The notes below the pieces were generated by a model. The model was not told where the DNA came from. It searched no databases and saw nothing but the letters and a program-made list of their open reading frames with translations. Shown piece by piece: positions 56,742 through 64,000 of a stretch of DNA of 64,000 bases. Every line of letters begins with the position of its first letter. The first letter of the stretch is position 1. The position numbers and the translations under genes were made by a program. Location: the NCBI GenBank assembly GCA_026713825.1, contig JAPONS010000026.1, positions 40,099-104,098 on the forward strand. Direction: 5' to 3'. The DNA comes from Chloroflexota bacterium. Lineage in GTDB: Bacteria > Chloroflexota > Dehalococcoidia > Lucifugimonadales > UBA1127.

Positions 56742-57741
56742 CCCCCGCTTCGTACTCGGCCAGCAGCCCCTCGATCTCCTCCATGTGCACGGCGTAGAAG
56801 ATCCCCACGACGCGCCGCCCCGTCTCGTCCACTTCCACCACGCCCTTGCTCATCCCCACGACGTGCCCCTGCCCGTCCAGCACTGGCCCGCCGCTGTCGC
56901 CCGGGTCCACCGCTGCGTCGATGCGCAGCCGTCGCCCGCCCTGCTCACCGAAGCTTACGATCTGCGAGAGCACGCCCCGTTTGATCGCCGCGCCGCCTAC
57001 GGTGCCGTCTTCCTGCACGCCGACTGAGGAGTAGCCCATGACCAGCAGCGTCTCGCCAAGGCTGTCGCCGTTCACGAGGCGCGTCGGCAGCGGATCGAGT
57101 GCGGTCGTATCCGGGTTGTAGGAGATAAACGCCACGTCAATGACCGCGTCCGTGAAGACGACCTCAGCTCGGAATGGCGGGAGGAACGCGTGGCGCACTG
57201 TCACGGCCTCCTCCTCGCCGACCACGTGCTGGTTCGTCACGATGAGCCCCCCGCTAACTGCCCACCCCGTCCCCGTTCCGTCAGGCGTCTCGATGTACAG
57301 CACAGAGCCCGCAACTTGCTGATACACCGCGGCGGCGTCAAGCTCATCGACCGTGTTGCCCGCAAAAGGGGTCGCCGTCGGCAGCGGCGTCGGAAACACC
57401 ACTGGCGTCGCGGTGGGAAGCGGCGTCGGGAAGGTCACGGGCGTCGCCGTCGGCGCTGGTGTCGGCAGCACGATGGGCGTCGCAGTCGGCCGTGGCGTCG
57501 GCAGCGCGATGGGCGTCGCAGTCGGCAACGGCGTCGGGAGCGCGATCGGTGTCGCCGTCGGCAGCGGCGTCGGAAACACGACCGGCGTCGCCGTCGCCCG
57601 GTTCGCCGCCGGCGACAGGTCGGCGACCGCTGTAGCTATCTTCGCGTCTACTTCTTCCTCCGAGGGCCCGCACGCCGCGAGACACAAGACGGCGAGGGCG
57701 CCCGCAAGCGCGAAGCCCAGCGCGAATCGAGGCCGCTTCAC
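56728..57741 (-). CDS. Lipoprotein trypsin-like serine protease on a Pro/Thr repeat stalk
   Basis: A 337-residue secreted, lipid-anchored protein. A signal peptide ends in the lipobox LAAC (Cys24). A short helix is followed by six 12-residue repeats (residues 51-122, pattern ATPxxxPTPxPT), a rigid stalk. Then comes a trypsin-like (DegP/S1C type) protease domain: His in [11 protein letters not shown], Asp in [10 protein letters not shown], Ser in [10 protein letters not shown]. No PDZ domain follows. The start is GTG 57741, overlapping the stop of the formyltransferase-like gene (GTGA). It probably works at the outside face of the membrane; the target is unknown. Confidence 0.9.
   Translation of the reverse strand: MKRPRFALGFALAGALAVLCLAACGPSEEEVDAKIATAVADLSPAANRATATPVVFPTPLPTATPIALPTPLPTATPIALPTPRPTATPIVLPTPAPTATPVTFPTPLPTATPVVFPTPLPTATPFAGNTVDELDAAAVYQQVAGSVLYIETPDGTGTGWAVSGGLIVTNQHVVGEEEAVTVRHAFLPPFRAEVVFTDAVIDVAFISYNPDTTALDPLPTRLVNGDSLGETLLVMGYSSVGVQEDGTVGGAAIKRGVLSQIVSFGEQGGRRLRIDAAVDPGDSGGPVLDGQGHVVGMSKGVVEVDETGRRVVGIFYAVHMEEIEGLLAEYEAGATPP
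57376..57591. repeat. 36-base coding minisatellite (six units)
   Basis: Six consecutive 36-base units encode the ATPxxxPTPxPT stalk of the lipoprotein protease. Units differ at the two or three hydrophobic positions and one Pro-loop position (L, R or A). The number of units is likely to vary between strains through slippage or recombination. Confidence 0.85.
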
Positions 57742-58565
57742 TCCTGCGGCCCCGGCGCCGGTTGCTCCGTGGCCGCGACGGCCCGCTCCACCTCGATGTT
57801 CAGGCAAAGCGGCCCCGCCGGCCTGCCTGCCCCGTCCACAACGGCGCTTCCCTCTACGCGGACCCTCCCCTCGGCCACCGCTTTCAGCGCCTCCAGCAGC
57901 AGCGGCCGCTCTCGAAGCACGCCCTGCCGCCGGATCGCCTGCATCAGGGGCAACTCCTCCCCGTGCTTCGACTGCAGTTCTGCGACAGTCTGCGCTTCCG
58001 CCTCCGGCCACAGCTCGTCGAATCCCGCGCCGCGTATCGGAAAGGTGACGTACGCAATGACTGGCCCCCGGTCGAGCTCCTCCGTCGCGAGGTGCACAAA
58101 CGCCCCCGACTCCGTCGCCCGTGTCTCGATGAGTTGCCAGATTACCTGCTGCCACGTCCCGACCGGCCCGTCCGGCGCCGCGGGGTGCGGGTTCAGCGCC
58201 GGTCGGCTCCGCACCATCTCCGCCCCGAAGATCAGCCCGTAGCCCGCCGTCACGTTGTAGTCCGCCGAGTGCTCCGCAAGCAGCGCCATCACCGCGTCGT
58301 CGTACGCCTCCCGCACGTCCGCGAAGCGAGCCGCGCCCCGCTCCCGTCGGAACCGCTGCGATGACAGTGCCACGACGGGAATGCCGTGCGACCGCGCCAA
58401 CTCCATGAAGCCGTCGCTGCCCTCGTGCTCCCCCGGCTCCCGGTTGCAGAAGACGAATGCGATCTCGGCCCGCAGCTCCCCCCGGTCGATGGCGTCCTTC
58501 ACGCAGGTGTACAGCCCCCGCGATCCCTCTCCCCTGCCGGTGCTGAACCACCCAAGACGCAGCAT
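57738..58565 (-). CDS. Formyltransferase-family protein (GART/PurN-like fold)
   Basis: A 275-residue protein with the folate-dependent formyltransferase N-domain fold. Features: IAFVFCNREPGE, GIPVVALSS, the catalytic set Asn125-His127 in ALNPHPA and Asp165 in EELDRGPVI, with FVHLATEE between. The loop after the His (PAAPDGPVG) differs from true PurN (SLLPxFxG). It may be a specialised formyl- or related one-carbon transferase, not the purine enzyme. ATG 58565 follows AAGGAG. It overlaps the downstream protease gene, so the two are coupled. Acceptor unknown. Confidence 0.82.
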   Translation of the reverse strand: MLRLGWFSTGRGEGSRGLYTCVKDAIDRGELRAEIAFVFCNREPGEHEGSDGFMELARSHGIPVVALSSQRFRRERGAARFADVREAYDDAVMALLAEHSADYNVTAGYGLIFGAEMVRSRPALNPHPAAPDGPVGTWQQVIWQLIETRATESGAFVHLATEELDRGPVIAYVTFPIRGAGFDELWPEAEAQTVAELQSKHGEELPLMQAIRRQGVLRERPLLLEALKAVAEGRVRVEGSAVVDGAGRPAGPLCLNIEVERAVAATEQPAPGPQE

Positions 58566-58631
58566 GACACTCCTTGCGGCTGCTGATGCAGCGATAGTGT
58601 GCCAGAACATACCATTGAATGAAAGCGAATC

Positions 58632-58640
58632 TGCTATCAT
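58632..58640 (+). promoter_or_regulatory. Extended -10 promoter for the FAD oxidoreductase gene
   Basis: TGCTATCAT (TGN-TATCAT) lies 37 bases before the GTG start in the divergent gap with the formyltransferase-like gene. No convincing -35. The same element type precedes the genes at 18566 and 42535. Confidence 0.45.
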
Positions 58641-58676
58641 CAAGCCGCAATTGACGCATTGCGCAAAGGGGGCATC

Positions 58677-59795
58677 GTGCAGGACAGGTCGTCAACTGAC
58701 GTGGTCATCGTGGGTGGTGGCATTGCAGGCTGCGCCGTCGCCTACTACCTCACCACCATGGGCGTGCGCCCCATCGTGGTCGAGCGCGAGCAGGTGGCGG
58801 GCTCCGCCTCCGGCTTCGCGCAGGGAGGCCTCTACATCATGTCCGGCCCCGGCATGGACGGCCCGTTCTTTCCCCTCGTCAGGGAGAGCCTCCAACTGCA
58901 CCGCGAGCTCCACCCCGTCCTCACCGAAGCCACCGGTCTCGACAGTCGCCTCGCCGAGAAAGACATCCTCACCGTCGCCCTCGAGCACGATGACCTTGAG
59001 GCCCTCCGCGTCCTCCGCGCCCAGCAGGAGGCCAATGGCTTCACCGTCGAGTGGCTCGACGCTCTCCAGGTCCGCGAGCTCGAGCCCGGCATAGGCCCCG
59101 ATGTCCTCGGCGGCATGCTCACCCGCCACACATGGCTCCTCGACAGTGACACCCTCACGAAGTCCCTCATGCTTGCCGCCGAGAGCAACGGCGCGGAGCT
59201 GCGCATCGGCGACGTCCGCGGCCTCCAGTGGGACGGTGATCGCGCCACCGGCGTCGAACTCGCAAGCGGCGGCCCCATCGCGTGCGCCAACGTCGTCCTC
59301 GCGATGGGCCCGTGGTCCGCCTTCCTGCGCGACTGGCTTGGCGTCGACGTCCCCGTGCGCCCCATCAAGGGCGAAATCCTCCGCATCCGAACGAACGCGA
59401 TGCCCGCGGTGCCGCACCTCGGCTGGCAGCACAGCTATATGGTGCGCAAGCCCGATGGCCTCCTCTGGACCGGCACCACCGAGGACGAGGTCGGCTTCGA
59501 CCGCGAACCCTCAGCCTCTGCCGCGCAGCGCATCATTGAGGGCGCCGGCCGCGTCTTCCCCGCCATCACCAAGGGCACAGTCGAGCTCCACACCGCCTGC
59601 CTGCGCCCCGTCTCCCCCGACAACGCCCCCATCATCGGCGCAGTCCCCGGTAAGCAGGGCGTATTCGTCGCGACGGGCGGCGGACGTAAGGGCATCCTCG
59701 CGGGTCCCGCCCTCGGCATGGCAACCGCCGACCTCGTTACCAGGGGCGCGACAGACCTGCCGATAGCCACGCTGGGGCTGGACCGTTTCATGTAA
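58677..59795 (+). CDS. FAD-dependent amine/amino-acid oxidoreductase (DAO family)
   Basis: A 372-residue flavoenzyme of the D-amino-acid oxidase/glycine oxidase/sarcosine oxidase type. The N-terminal FAD-binding motif is VVIVGGGIAGCAVAYYL; ANVVLAMGPWSAFLRDWLG and PVRPIKGEILRIRT are typical of the family. The C-terminal half ends in LRPVSPDNAPIIGAVPG and GVFVATGGGRKGILAGPALG, the second FAD-contact region. It oxidises a secondary amine or amino acid; the substrate is not determinable. The start is GTG 58677 after AAAGGGGG. It precedes two MFS transporters. Confidence 0.92.
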   Translation: MQDRSSTDVVIVGGGIAGCAVAYYLTTMGVRPIVVEREQVAGSASGFAQGGLYIMSGPGMDGPFFPLVRESLQLHRELHPVLTEATGLDSRLAEKDILTVALEHDDLEALRVLRAQQEANGFTVEWLDALQVRELEPGIGPDVLGGMLTRHTWLLDSDTLTKSLMLAAESNGAELRIGDVRGLQWDGDRATGVELASGGPIACANVVLAMGPWSAFLRDWLGVDVPVRPIKGEILRIRTNAMPAVPHLGWQHSYMVRKPDGLLWTGTTEDEVGFDREPSASAAQRIIEGAGRVFPAITKGTVELHTACLRPVSPDNAPIIGAVPGKQGVFVATGGGRKGILAGPALGMATADLVTRGATDLPIATLGLDRFM

Positions 59796-59821
59796 TCGCC
59801 TCGTACCAGCCTGGGAGAGAA

Positions 59822-61045
59822 ATGGCCCCTTCCGCCGCCACCGTGAATTTCCTCGGCTTCCGAGCCCAGGGCCGCACGCTTGCCCTCATCGCCGCCGTCG
59901 CCGGCCACGCCATGAACCACGTCTTTCTCTCCGGCTCGGTGCTCGTCCTCCCCGAGATCAAGGCGGCGCTGGGCCTCAGTAACACCAACGTCGGCCTGAT
60001 AGCCGCCGCCCGGGACGGCTTCAGCGGCCTCATCAGCTTCCCCGCCGGGTACGCCGCCGACCGCTACGCCAGCCGAATGGCCGTGATCCTTGGCGGCTCC
60101 ACGGTTGCCCTGGGCGTCTTCATGTTTCTTGTGGGCGTGTCCACGACGTTCTGGATGGTCCTCCTCTTCATGACCCTCCTCGGTTTCGCGATTGTCTTCT
60201 GGCACCCGCCCGCGCTCGCCGCCGTATCCGTTCAATACCCTGACAGGCGCGGCTTCGCCATCGGCATGCACGGCATGGGCGGAAGCATCGGCGAGGCAAT
60301 CGGCCCGGTCCTCCTCGGTCTCCTACTGAGCGTCATGCTCTGGCGAACGGCGCTGCAACTGAGCGTCATCCCCGCCCTGATCATGGGCATCGGTGTCTAC
60401 CTTCTGGTGAAGTACGCGCCCGCCCTGACCGCCGAGACAAGCGTCCGCCGGTACTTCTCCGGCGTAGGCGCCGTGCTCGCCAACCCGCGCCTCCTGCTGG
60501 TGCTCGCGACGGCAGCCTGCTTCAGCGGCACGCAGATCGCCGTCATGAGCTTCCTGCCCGTCTACGCCCGCGAGGACCTCGGCCTGTCGACCACCGCCAC
60601 CGGCCTCATGCTCTCGATGCTCCAGGTCGCCGGCATCGGCTCCCAACCCGTCCTCGGCTACCTCTCAGACCGCATCGGCCGCCGCGTCGTGCTGTCCTTC
60701 GGCTTCCTGGGGCTCACCCTTGGCACACTCTCCCTCCACGTTTCAGGCGAGGGTCTCGCATTCTTCGCGTCAGTGGCCCTTACCGGCCTCTTCCTGTTCC
60801 CGATGATGGCCATCATCCTCGCCCTCGGCATGGACGTCGTCGGCCGCACGATGCAGGGCACGACGGCCTCCATCATCTTCGGCGTCGGCATCATCCTCGC
60901 CGCCTTCTCGGGCTGGATGGCCGGCCGCGTCGCCGACACCTACGGCGTCGATGCCGTCTTCCTCTACGCCGTCGTCCCCGCCTCCCTGTCCCTGCTCTTC
61001 ACCGTCCTCGGTGGCGGCGTCCGAGGCCCCAGCCCCACTCCGTAG
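59822..61045 (+). CDS. MFS transporter (first of a tandem pair)
   Basis: A 407-residue major-facilitator permease with 12 predicted helices. The loop after helix 2 (GYAADRYASRM) is the usual MFS D-R motif; HPPALAAVSVQYPDRRGFAIG and GMGGSIGEAIGPVLLGLLL are shared with the neighbour. LGYLSDRIGRRVVLSFGFLGL is the repeat in the second half. GGGAGAG precedes ATG 59822. It lies 26 bases after the FAD enzyme, so uptake of that enzyme's substrate or export of a product is plausible. Substrate unknown. Confidence 0.93.
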   Translation: MAPSAATVNFLGFRAQGRTLALIAAVAGHAMNHVFLSGSVLVLPEIKAALGLSNTNVGLIAAARDGFSGLISFPAGYAADRYASRMAVILGGSTVALGVFMFLVGVSTTFWMVLLFMTLLGFAIVFWHPPALAAVSVQYPDRRGFAIGMHGMGGSIGEAIGPVLLGLLLSVMLWRTALQLSVIPALIMGIGVYLLVKYAPALTAETSVRRYFSGVGAVLANPRLLLVLATAACFSGTQIAVMSFLPVYAREDLGLSTTATGLMLSMLQVAGIGSQPVLGYLSDRIGRRVVLSFGFLGLTLGTLSLHVSGEGLAFFASVALTGLFLFPMMAIILALGMDVVGRTMQGTTASIIFGVGIILAAFSGWMAGRVADTYGVDAVFLYAVVPASLSLLFTVLGGGVRGPSPTP

Positions 61046-61200
61046 GGGCAACCTCTGTGCTTACCTTCGCCTCCCACTTCAATTGACGCCGCACGCGCCA
61101 TACCGCTATATTTGCAGGTGCGCCTCGAGCCGCGACGCGACTGCCAATCGTCCAACCCCTCGATGCGCATTCCGTCTCAGAATCTCTGGCTAGGTGAAGA

Positions 61201-62436
61201 ATGGCCCAGACCACCGCCGCCCCCCGTCCGCTGAGCGTCCAGGTCGACAATCGCCTGCTCGTGCTCATTGCCGTGGTGGCAGGTCACGCCGTCAAGCACG
61301 TCTTCAACGCCGGCTCCATGCTCATCCTGCCCGAGCTCAAGTCCACCCTCGGCGTCTCCAACACCAGCATCGGTCTGCTCACGACTACGCGCAGCGTCTT
61401 CGGCGGCCTGATCAACCTCCCCGCCGGCTTCGTGTCTGACCGCTATTCCGGCAGATGGGCTGCCGTGCTCGCCCTGACGCTGATAGGTGTCGGCGGCTCC
61501 ATGTTCCTCGTCGGTATTTCGACCGCCTTCTGGATGGCCGTCGTCTCCATGACCCTCCTCAGCATGGCCATCACCTTCTGGCACCCGCCCGCCCTCGCCG
61601 CCCTCTCCGTCCGCTACCCTGATAAGCGCGGCTTCGCCGTCGCCATGCACGGCACCGGCGGCAGCATCGGCGAGGCCGTCGGCCCCATCCTGACCGGTTT
61701 CCTCATCGGTTTCCTCGCCTGGCAGACCGTCCTGCAACTCAGCCTGATCCCCGCCATCCTCATGGGCGTCGGCACCTACCTGCTGCTCAAGTCCATCCCG
61801 TCCCTGTCTGCGGAGACCACGACCAGGGGCTACTTCGGTGGTGTGAGGGCCGCCCTGAGCAATCCGCGGTTGCTGCTCGTGCTCGCGACGACCGCCTGCT
61901 TCAGCGGCTCGCAGATTGGCATCATGAGCTTCCTCCCCATCTACGCCCGCGAGGACCTGGCAATGTCCACGACCGCCACCGGCGCTCTCGTCTCCCTGCT
62001 GCAGGTCGCCGGCATCGGCTCCCAGCCCCTCCTCGGCTACCTCTCCGACCTCTTTGGTCGCCGAGTGGTGCTCGCCATCGGCTTCGCGGGGCTCACCATT
62101 GGGACCCTCGGGCTCTTCACCGCTGGCAGTGGCCCCGCCTTCTTCGTCGCCGTAGCCTTCACCGGCCTCTTCCTCTTCCCCATGATGGCAATCCTGCTCG
62201 CCGCCGCCATGGACGTCGTCGGCAGCGTGGTGCAGGGCACGACGGTCTCCTTCGTCTTCGGCGTGTCCATCGTCCTCGCCGCCATCTCCGGCTGGATTTC
62301 CGGTCGCGTGGCCGACACCTACGGCGTGGAGTTCGTCTTCCTGTACGCGGCGATTCCCGCGGCGGTCGCCTTCCTGCTCACCGTCGCCGGCAGCCGGATG
62401 AAGGACAACCGGTCTACCGTCGCCTCCGAGGCCTAG
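61201..62436 (+). CDS. MFS transporter (second of a tandem pair)
   Basis: A 411-residue permease closely related to the preceding one along its whole length: GFVSDRYSGRW, HPPALAALSVRYPDKRGFAVA, GTGGSIGEAVGPILTGFLI, LGYLSDLFGRRVVLAIGFAGL. The pair looks like a tandem duplication followed by divergence; the 155-base gap between them holds no gene. AGGTGA precedes ATG 61201. The DUF971 gene follows after 2 bases. Substrate unknown. Confidence 0.93.
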   Translation: MAQTTAAPRPLSVQVDNRLLVLIAVVAGHAVKHVFNAGSMLILPELKSTLGVSNTSIGLLTTTRSVFGGLINLPAGFVSDRYSGRWAAVLALTLIGVGGSMFLVGISTAFWMAVVSMTLLSMAITFWHPPALAALSVRYPDKRGFAVAMHGTGGSIGEAVGPILTGFLIGFLAWQTVLQLSLIPAILMGVGTYLLLKSIPSLSAETTTRGYFGGVRAALSNPRLLLVLATTACFSGSQIGIMSFLPIYAREDLAMSTTATGALVSLLQVAGIGSQPLLGYLSDLFGRRVVLAIGFAGLTIGTLGLFTAGSGPAFFVAVAFTGLFLFPMMAILLAAAMDVVGSVVQGTTVSFVFGVSIVLAAISGWISGRVADTYGVEFVFLYAAIPAAVAFLLTVAGSRMKDNRSTVASEA

Positions 62437-62438
62437 CG

Positions 62439-62777
62439 ATGCCGCACCCCCGCGACGAGTCCCCGCAGCCCGCTCCCGTCGGCGGCGCGAAGCCCACCCC
62501 CGCCAGCGTCGACATCGGCGACGACGCCATCACCATCGTCTGGAACGACGGCCACCGGTGCGTCTACCCCCACCGCTACCTGCGGCTGCGCTGCCACTGC
62601 GCCACCTGCGTCGGCGAGGGCATGGGCAGGCACGCCATCGACCCAAACACCGTCCCCGAGGACGTCGTCGCCCTCGAGTACATGCCCGTCGGCCGCTACG
62701 CCCTCCAGTTTCTCTGGAGCGACGGCCACTACACCGGCATCTACCCCTTCGACGCCCTCCGCGAGTCATGCCCCTGA
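62439..62777 (+). CDS. DUF971-domain protein
   Basis: A 112-residue protein with one DUF971 domain (gamma-butyrobetaine-hydroxylase N-terminal-like zinc-binding fold): ITIVWNDGHRCVYPHRYLRLRC, then the Cys cluster CHCATC, and LQFLWSDGHYTGIYPFDALR. In other bacteria the domain is linked to iron-sulfur or carnitine-type hydroxylase proteins. The first about 25 residues are Pro-rich. It begins 2 bases after the second transporter, so it is cotranscribed. Confidence 0.9.
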   Translation: MPHPRDESPQPAPVGGAKPTPASVDIGDDAITIVWNDGHRCVYPHRYLRLRCHCATCVGEGMGRHAIDPNTVPEDVVALEYMPVGRYALQFLWSDGHYTGIYPFDALRESCP

Positions 62778-62862
62778 AACCAGTGCGCCGCACCCGCATA
62801 GCGCACCGCCGCGCTCCCGCTGATCGCGTCAAACTACCTCAAGCAAAGGTGGATCATCCGCA

Positions 62863-63687
62863 GTGACTGAAGAGCGCACCGCCACGGGTTCAGGAATGAC
62901 GGACAACCCCCAGCCGTCCCCAAACGGAGGCGCGTGGGATGCCGCAACCTACAACACCCACTTTTCCTTCGTCTGGGAATTCGCCACGGACCTCTTGTCA
63001 GCGCTTAAGCCCGCAAAGGGGGAGAAGATCCTGGACATCGGCTGCGGCACGGGGCAGTTGACGGCGGCCATTGCGGAAGCGGGCAGCACGGTAACAGGCA
63101 TCGACAATGACGAGGCCATGGTGAGCCGCGCCCGCCAGAACTTCCCCGGCGTCGACTTTGCGGTGATGGACGCCCGGGCCCTGACCTACGCCAACGAATT
63201 CGATGCCGTGTTCTCCAACGCCTCCCTGCACTGGATGCGCCCCCCTACGCCCGTCGTCGCGGGCATCAGCCGAGCGCTCAAGCCGGGAGGCAGGCTCATC
63301 GCCGAGATGGGCGGGCAGGGCAACATTCGGTCAATCGTAGCCTCCATCCGCAGGTGCATCGCCGCCGCGGGGTACGGCGACCCGGGATCACGAAGCCCCT
63401 GGTACTTCCCCGACATCCCCTCGTACACGGCTCTCTTGAAACGCCACGGCCTCAACACCGCCATGGCCACGCTATTCCAGCGGCCCACTCCCTTGAACGG
63501 AGGCCCCGACGGCATGGCCCTTTGGCTAGACATGTTCGCCAGCGTCTTCTTCGAAAAAGTCCCACCCCAGGCAAAACCCGGAATCGTGAACGCAATCGTA
63601 GAAGAACTCCAACCCACCCTCTACCACGGCGACCAGTGGGTAGCAGACTACGTCCGTCTCCGCATCATAGCCACCAAACCCCCGTAG
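62863..63687 (+). CDS. Class I SAM-dependent methyltransferase (trans-aconitate type)
   Basis: A 274-residue methyltransferase. Motif I is KILDIGCGTGQLTAAIA with the acidic IDNDEAM loop; FDAVFSNASLHWMRPP is the trans-aconitate/UbiE-like motif IV region; SRALKPGGRLIAEMGG follows. The start is GTG 62863, with AAGGTGG about ten bases upstream; ATG 62896 is a close alternative and would remove 11 unconserved residues. Last gene before the repeat cluster at the edge. Substrate unknown. Confidence 0.9.
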   Translation: MTEERTATGSGMTDNPQPSPNGGAWDAATYNTHFSFVWEFATDLLSALKPAKGEKILDIGCGTGQLTAAIAEAGSTVTGIDNDEAMVSRARQNFPGVDFAVMDARALTYANEFDAVFSNASLHWMRPPTPVVAGISRALKPGGRLIAEMGGQGNIRSIVASIRRCIAAAGYGDPGSRSPWYFPDIPSYTALLKRHGLNTAMATLFQRPTPLNGGPDGMALWLDMFASVFFEKVPPQAKPGIVNAIVEELQPTLYHGDQWVADYVRLRIIATKPP

Positions 63688-63689
63688 GG

Positions 63690-64000
63690 GCACTTCGCGA
63701 AGCGCCCGTCCCGCGAGAGCGGGAACCCCTCCCCCTCACGTCATTCCTGCGAAGGCAGGAATCCAGAGGGGAGGCAGCGGGGGGCGTCCCCACCACCAGC
63801 CACATCAACCCTACCCAACCACCCCCACCCTCCATACCGGCGGACGCCGGTATCCAGGGGCGCGGGGCAAGCCGTCCACCAACCCCTCTCAATCTCCCCA
63901 TCCTCCTCGCGCCATTGCCGGCCTCCCCCTCACGTCGTTCCTCCCCCCCCCTCGTCATTCCTGCGAAGGCAGGAATCCAGAGGGGCGGGGAAACGGGGCG
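63690..64000. repeat. Dense cluster of interspersed palindromic repeats
   Basis: No gene is seen. The hairpin TCCCGC-GAGA-GCGGGA lies near 63709. The core ATTCCTGCGAAGGCAGGAAT followed by CCAGAGG occurs at 63743-63762 and 63957-63976. ATACCGGCGGACGCCGGTAT followed by CCAGGGG is at 63834-63853. GTC(A/G)T(T/A)-hairpin-CCAG frames each unit. The stretches between are C-rich and non-coding. Confidence 0.8.

Noticed and set aside
57742..58695. Large minus-strand frame extending the protease upstream to 655 residues
   Set aside because: The extension is an off-frame shadow of the formyltransferase-like gene; the signal peptide and lipobox begin at GTG 57741.
63690..64000. CRISPR array at the right edge
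   Set aside because: The repeats are palindromic, irregularly spaced and differ in the stem; there are no uniform spacers and no cas genes.

Overview
The window is high-GC bacterial chromosome with short intergenic gaps, frequent GTG/TTG starts and many hairpin repeats of the type that ends in 'ATCCAGAG'. The gene content points to Chloroflexota, most likely the Dehalococcoidia/SAR202 side: several amidohydrolases, an enolase-superfamily enzyme, an F420-type LLM oxidoreductase, a fused EtfBA, FloA/NfeD and a giant DUF2298 'YYY' membrane protein. This placement is inferred from gene content; no 16S gene or other marker settles it. I see no tRNA, rRNA, CRISPR array, transposase or prophage.

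Region by region. 0-6 kb: accessory enzymes (alpha/beta hydrolase, NhaA antiporter, SDR dehydrogenase, methyltransferase, enolase-superfamily enzyme), all on the minus strand and separated by repeat clusters. 6-9 kb: a membrane-microdomain module (proline-rich protein, FloA, NfeD protease). 9-16 kb: threonine synthase, NIL protein and MoaD-like carrier, then an AT-richer HNH/membrane protein, an amidohydrolase, IlvE, a membrane protein and a PAP2-like protein without its catalytic histidines. 16-20 kb: LysR regulator, second amidohydrolase, a split TPP decarboxylase (ComD/ComE-like) and a VOC protein. 20-24 kb: LysC, ThrB, HisIE and a HAD phosphatase. 24-29 kb: a lone peptide-type binding lipoprotein, then a one-chain EtfB-EtfA coupled to an LLM oxidoreductase.

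29-33 kb is the classic tig-clpP-clpX protein-quality operon. 34-42 kb is a complete pyrR-pyrB-pyrC-carA-carB pyrimidine operon on the minus strand. Its leader contains a legible PyrR-dependent attenuator: binding hairpin, antiterminator pairing and terminator. 42-45 kb holds a LOG-like protein with enolase and GAPDH. 45-50 kb holds the 1426-residue GT39/DUF2298 protein and prephenate dehydratase. 50-54.4 kb is a TrkH potassium system with three separate RCK-type proteins and a universal stress protein. 54.5-57 kb holds RdgB, MoaA and MoaC, followed by a lipoprotein trypsin-like protease on a Pro/Thr minisatellite stalk and a formyltransferase-like protein. 58.6-63.7 kb holds an FAD amine-oxidase-type enzyme, two tandem MFS paralogues, a DUF971 protein and a methyltransferase. 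The window ends in a dense repeat cluster.

Most of the window is core biosynthesis. The best second-look items are the pyr attenuator, the HNH/membrane protein, the unexplained nested inverted repeat at 42.2 kb, the His-less PAP2 protein, the ComDE-like pair in an amidohydrolase/VOC setting, and the palindromic repeat families. I found no clear, complete, previously undescribed multi-gene system.
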